From Prosthecobacter debontii (GTDB taxonomy: Bacteria > Verrucomicrobiota > Verrucomicrobiia > Verrucomicrobiales > Akkermansiaceae): DNA of 9,033 nucleotides. Of the stretch, positions 6,361 to 9,033 are shown piece after piece; the stretch's first letter is position 1, and each line of letters begins with the position of its first letter. A program made the position numbers and the translations under genes. The notes under the pieces are model-generated. The model was not told where the DNA came from. It searched no databases and saw nothing but the letters and a program-made list of their open reading frames with translations. The stretch lies in contig CAMCYT010000096.1 of assembly GCA_945885485.1 (NCBI GenBank), positions 1 through 9,033 on the forward strand, written 5' to 3'.

Positions 6361-6372
6361 CTACTTGAATAA

Positions 6373-6414
6373 ATCAAACATCCAAAATCAACAATCATCA
6401 ATCGGCAATCCATC
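6373..6414. repeat. Degenerate heptamer array, six ATC-N4 units
   Basis: Six consecutive 7-bp units each begin with ATC: ATCAAAC, ATCCAAA, ATCAACA, ATCATCA, ATCGGCA, ATCCATC. On the other strand the unit reads N4-GAT. The strict 7-bp phase with a conserved triplet and variable remainder marks a heptameric repeat rather than chance AT-richness. It lies between the hairpin pair and the metallopeptidase gene (83 bp before its start). Confidence 0.6.
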
Positions 6415-6496
6415 AGCCAATGGAGTTCTCCAATAGAGCCAATAAGAAATACAAAGCAGCTTGCATGGCGCGGCATGTGCTGCTTGGTTTCGACTC

Positions 6497-7651
6497 ATGA
6501 ATTTTCATCTACTCGGAAAACTATCTCGAACCACGATTCTTGTTCTCGCTACTCTCAGCCTAGCATCGGCTTTCGAGGTCAAACCACTGACTGAGCAACA
6601 ATGCATCGAGTATAAGCTCGACCCGAAATTTTATAAAAAAGGCACTTATGTGCAGGATATCCTTATCGCAACTTCTGAGCATGTCCCTGACGTTACTCAT
6701 CTTGAAGCAGCGTATCTCTTTGATAAGATGATGACGGATATCAAGCCCGCGATCGCGCAACGAATCCGTGATAAGAAAGTGCTATGCATCTTGGTGGGTC
6801 ATAAAGAGCTGACTTCTGACGTTCCGCAATTCAAGTCTGATAAAGTCGGCAAGGAATTGGATTTCTACAACTGGCGTCAACGTGGCTTTCTCGATAAGAT
6901 CGATGAACGCTACATCGTGCTGTTCGCTCAAGAAGACGTGATGGAATATGAGGGGGGAATGCAGATCGAAAGCATCCTTATCCATGAGTTCGGCCATGTG
7001 ATTCATGGCGCGGGTTTTGATGAAGAACTGAAGAAAAAGTGGGAAGAAACCTATAAAGCATCCATGGAAAAAGGTTTATGGAACGATGGACGTGCCGCGC
7101 AGCGTTTTCAACGCGTAGAAGGGAATAAACCTGTTCTTCTGTTAGATGCATTGCTGAAAGCCTTTCCTGCTCAGTCACCAGAGCTTTTGAAAAAATGTTT
7201 AGATGGAGGAGATATACTCGTGAACGGCGAGGCGTGTAATTCTGGCGTTAAAGTGACAGGTAAAGATAAGGTATTGATTATGTTCGGTGGTAAAAAGGAT
7301 TGTTACGCTTCGAAAAATAAAGGGGAGTATTTTGCCGAAGGCGTGCAATGCTGGTATGATACGAATCGGACGATGGATCATGATCACAATCACATTCACA
7401 CTCGCCCACAAATTAAAGAATACGACCCCAGCTTCTCGAAGTTTCTTGAAGAAGTTCTCGGCGATAACGAATGGCGTTTCGTTTCACCTCGGGAGCGCGC
7501 AGGGAAAGATCACCTCGCAACATACGATCCCAGTAAAGCGCCTGTAGTGGAGGAACTAGAACACATCAAGATCGCCGGTCTGGATTACTATGATGAATAC
7601 TGGAATGACTACTGGCAGCGCTTGGTGGATAAGTATGCGGCGGTGAAATAA
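6497..7651 (+). CDS. Secreted HEFGH zinc-metallopeptidase-like protein with S4-like insert
   Basis: Starting at the ATG at 6497, the 384-residue product has a signal peptide (MNFHLLGKLSRTTILVLATL and on to LASA, likely cleaved before FEV). The motif ILIHEFGHVIHGAG places HEFGH at residues 163-167, the HExxH zinc motif. YFAEGVQCWYDTN puts a glutamate at 281, the expected third ligand of a gluzincin, followed by a His-rich MDHDHNHIHTR (293-303). Between them, SPELLKKCLDGGDILVNGE (228-246) and following VKVTGKDKVLI resemble an S4-type RNA-binding fold, odd in an exported protein. The product probably acts in the periplasm or outside as a zinc peptidase; the substrate is unknown. An upstream in-frame start at 6461 would spoil the signal peptide and is rejected. 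No Shine-Dalgarno is clear. Confidence 0.75.
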   Translation: MNFHLLGKLSRTTILVLATLSLASAFEVKPLTEQQCIEYKLDPKFYKKGTYVQDILIATSEHVPDVTHLEAAYLFDKMMTDIKPAIAQRIRDKKVLCILVGHKELTSDVPQFKSDKVGKELDFYNWRQRGFLDKIDERYIVLFAQEDVMEYEGGMQIESILIHEFGHVIHGAGFDEELKKKWEETYKASMEKGLWNDGRAAQRFQRVEGNKPVLLLDALLKAFPAQSPELLKKCLDGGDILVNGEACNSGVKVTGKDKVLIMFGGKKDCYASKNKGEYFAEGVQCWYDTNRTMDHDHNHIHTRPQIKEYDPSFSKFLEEVLGDNEWRFVSPRERAGKDHLATYDPSKAPVVEELEHIKIAGLDYYDEYWNDYWQRLVDKYAAVK

Positions 7652-7697
7652 AGTTGGAGGTTTCCATTGTTAGGATTCTCTGCTTTTCTTCGCTCAG

Positions 7698-8162
7698 ATG
7701 CACATCAGATTTACCGAACAAGAACTAGCGACCTTGGTTGAAATGCTCAGCCTGGCGGTAAGTGTGGCGTCGTGGAATCAAAAGCCATCGGCCGATCAAA
7801 AAATTTCCGAATACGAGGACTTCGAAAGCAAGGTGCTCGGCAAGGCTGCTCAAAACGGCTTGGCTGCATTGATTGAGTTCGATGAAGAAACCAAACGTTT
7901 CCGGGTCAAAAAAGAGATCGAGGAAAAAATGTTTTACCACGAATGCTATGAGGAATTTCGCAACGAGAGTTTTTGGGATGAGATGACGATCCGTATGGCG
8001 GATCGGGATTTGGTCAAATCCATCGGACTTGCAGCATGGGAAGCACTCACAGAAGAAGAGCGCCGCGCTCGAACGGTCTCTTGGGAAAAACGCTACTGGG
8101 ATGAGTTTTCAAAAAACGGTGTCGAACGCGTCATTGTCATGTCGCCCCCCGGCGAAGGCTAA
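7698..8162 (+). CDS. Small acidic helical hypothetical protein
   Basis: The 154-residue product starts at ATG 7698 (MHIRFTEQELATLVEMLSLA) and is soluble, rich in Glu and aromatic residues and probably all-helical; for example, FYHECYEEFRNESFWDEMTIRMADRDLV is amphipathic when wrapped as helices. There is no signal peptide, membrane segment or recognised motif. It is 46 bp downstream of the metallopeptidase gene on the same strand with no terminator visible between them, so co-transcription is possible. A GGAGG at 7656-7660 is too far (37 bp) to serve this ATG. I do not recognise the family; uniform codon usage and an uninterrupted protein-like sequence support it being real. Confidence 0.65.
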   Translation: MHIRFTEQELATLVEMLSLAVSVASWNQKPSADQKISEYEDFESKVLGKAAQNGLAALIEFDEETKRFRVKKEIEEKMFYHECYEEFRNESFWDEMTIRMADRDLVKSIGLAAWEALTEEERRARTVSWEKRYWDEFSKNGVERVIVMSPPGEG

Positions 8163-8223
8163 ATTCAACTTTCCTCGATCTTCCGTTTGACAAATCCGGC
8201 GGCTTGATGCATTCCCTTCGCCC

Positions 8224-8236
8224 CCGCCTATGGCGG
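8224..8236. repeat. Short hairpin upstream of the tRNA
   Basis: CCGCC-TAT-GGCGG is a perfect 5-bp stem with a 3-nt loop, 13 bp before the tRNA. Its GCCTATGGCGG resembles GGCTATGGTGG in the minus-strand reading of the element at 8372-8434, suggesting a related degenerate repeat. Confidence 0.4.
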
Positions 8237-8249
8237 AAACACGAAATAT

Positions 8250-8324
<75 letters not shown>

Positions 8325-8371
8325 CTCTTCGCTTACGTGCCGGAAGCTACAAATGGCGATCCATAGAAAAG

Positions 8372-8434
8372 ACGAAGGAAGCGAAGAATGCCCTTCGTAG
8401 ATTTCTTGACCACCATAGCCTTGGCGACGGTGGT
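8372..8434. repeat. Double hairpin, likely dispersed repeat
   Basis: Two stems lie in tandem: ACGAAGG (8372-8378) with CCTTCGT (8392-8398), and ACCACC (8409-8414) with GGTGGT (8429-8434), the second having an inner GCC/GGC pair. On the minus strand the core reads GTCGCCAAGGCTATGGTGG, which I remember as close to a repeat seen scattered in many environmental bacterial genomes; that recollection is not verified. It explains the spurious reading frames here on both strands. Confidence 0.5.
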
Positions 8435-8614
8435 AGCGAAGTAGGATCGTCATTGGTAAATAAAATCCTAGCAACCCACCTCTTCTCGGTTTCCTCCGTT
8501 ACCTCCGACCCGCCGTTTTCTTTTAAAAGTCCCCGAAAAATAAAGACTTCTAAGATGTCAATGAGGCCAAACTCGCCATTCGTGATTTTTTTCAGAAAAA
8601 AACTTAAAAAGGTC

Positions 8615-8642
8615 TTGTCAGATTGATTCAGATGAATAAAGT
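8615..8642 (+). promoter_or_regulatory. Candidate promoter for the rpsL transcript
   Basis: TTGTCA (8615-8620, 5 of 6) and TAAAGT (8637-8642, 4 of 6) are separated by 16 bp in an AT-rich zone. It would give a leader of about 170 nt before rpsL. A closer promoter was not found. Confidence 0.35.
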
Positions 8643-8820
8643 CCCGCCCCCCACAGCGAGGCTGACCGGCGCAAAAAAAGCCGCAAATCAGCCACAATAC
8701 AGGGAAATTATCGGGTGCAGCTCCGGAAAAAAGCGATTACGGGTTATTAAAACCCCGTCTTCGTGCCGGTTTGTCCCAACAACTCTTTTTAAAGACAAAT
8801 CCAGAAACACGAAGGAAATC

Positions 8821-9033
8821 ATGCCGACCATTAATCAGCTCGTTCGCAAAGGACGCCACGTTCCAGTCGAGAAGTCGAAATCGCCTGCTCTCGTAAACTG
8901 CCCGCAACGCCGTGGCGTTTGCCTCCAGGTTATGACCCGGACTCCAAAGAAACCGAACTCCGCGCTTCGTAAAGTTGCCAAAGTTCGCCTCACCAACGGT
9001 TTCGAAGTCATCGCCTATATCGGTGGTGAAGGT
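8821..9033 (+). CDS. rpsL: 30S ribosomal protein S12, N-terminal part (partial)
   Basis: The 71 visible codons (MPTINQLVRKGRHVPVEKSK onward) match S12 throughout: CPQRRGVC (27-34), TPKKPNSALRK (41-51) and VRLTNGFEVIAYIGGEG (55-71), running off the right edge. S12 sits at the decoding centre of the 30S subunit. Lys43 of the TPKKPNS loop is the wild-type residue, so no streptomycin-resistance change is seen in this part. AAGGA at 8812-8816, 4 nt before the ATG, is a good ribosome binding site and confirms the start. In most bacteria rpsG, fusA and tuf follow in the str operon, outside this window. Confidence 0.98.
   Translation, partial: MPTINQLVRKGRHVPVEKSKSPALVNCPQRRGVCLQVMTRTPKKPNSALRKVAKVRLTNGFEVIAYIGGEG

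Larger units (their letters stand above)
8325..8820. other. Long intergenic region between tRNA and rpsL
   Basis: No credible gene lies in these 496 bp. It holds the double hairpin at 8372-8434; a stretch (about 8480-8520) whose minus strand reads GGAGGTAACGGAGGAAACC, purine-rich and repeat-like; a T7-CAG-A7 run (8586-8602) without GC pairing; and a candidate rpsL promoter at 8615-8642. The 178 bp between that promoter and rpsL is a possible long leader with no clear riboswitch or attenuator structure that I can see. Confidence 0.6.

Noticed and set aside
6288..6476. 62-codon minus-strand ORF
   Set aside because: Made of hairpin and heptamer repeat sequence translated by chance.
8586..8602. 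T7-CAG-A7 as a terminator before rpsL
   Set aside because: Stem would be only A-T pairs, too weak for an intrinsic terminator.

Overview
The window looks like a stretch of chromosome from a free-living Gram-negative bacterium, most likely a member of the Verrucomicrobiota. That assignment is inference: it rests on the overall feel of the RpsL N-terminus, the mix of small zinc-ribbon, LRR and secreted metallopeptidase families, and the abundance of short hairpin and heptamer repeats. No 16S or other decisive marker is present. It is mostly a housekeeping and accessory mixture; I see no CRISPR array, transposase, phage module or classical defence system.

Layout. Positions 1-49 carry the first 16 codons of an exported protein on the minus strand, with a candidate promoter at 83-111. 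A plus-strand gene at 226-703 has been broken by a 78-bp element (501-578); a second copy of that element lies just upstream of the gene (134-211). Its 3' end overlaps the 3' end of a convergent minus-strand photolyase/cryptochrome-like gene (654-1904). Further minus-strand genes follow: a weak small ORF (1997-2275), an ADP-ribosylglycohydrolase-family gene (2316-3317), a small membrane-anchored protein (3495-3923) and the type II NADH dehydrogenase ndh (4046-5356).

Upstream of ndh is a perfect 26-nt palindrome whose core, TTGTGAAAATTTTCACAA, matches the Rex operator consensus and also the CRP-type TGTGA-N6-TCACA pattern. Between 5435 and 6316 lie two decayed minus-strand genes: a 118-codon zinc-ribbon ORF interrupted by three in-frame stops, and an LRR protein remnant that changes frame. 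They are followed by a twin GC-rich hairpin and a six-unit heptamer array (6316-6414).

The rest reads on the plus strand: a secreted HEFGH metallopeptidase-like protein with an S4-like insert (6497-7651), a small acidic hypothetical protein (7698-8162), a tRNA with anticodon CAT (8250-8324) set between small hairpin repeats, a repeat-rich intergenic region, and the 5' part of rpsL (8821-9033), which presumably opens the str operon beyond the window.

The genes do not form one pathway. The strongest functional link is redox control: ndh oxidises NADH, and its probable operator is of the type used by the NADH sensor Rex. The most unusual features are that operator, the zinc-ribbon ORF with three stops, the element insertion in the first gene, and the domain make-up of the metallopeptidase and photolyase-like proteins.
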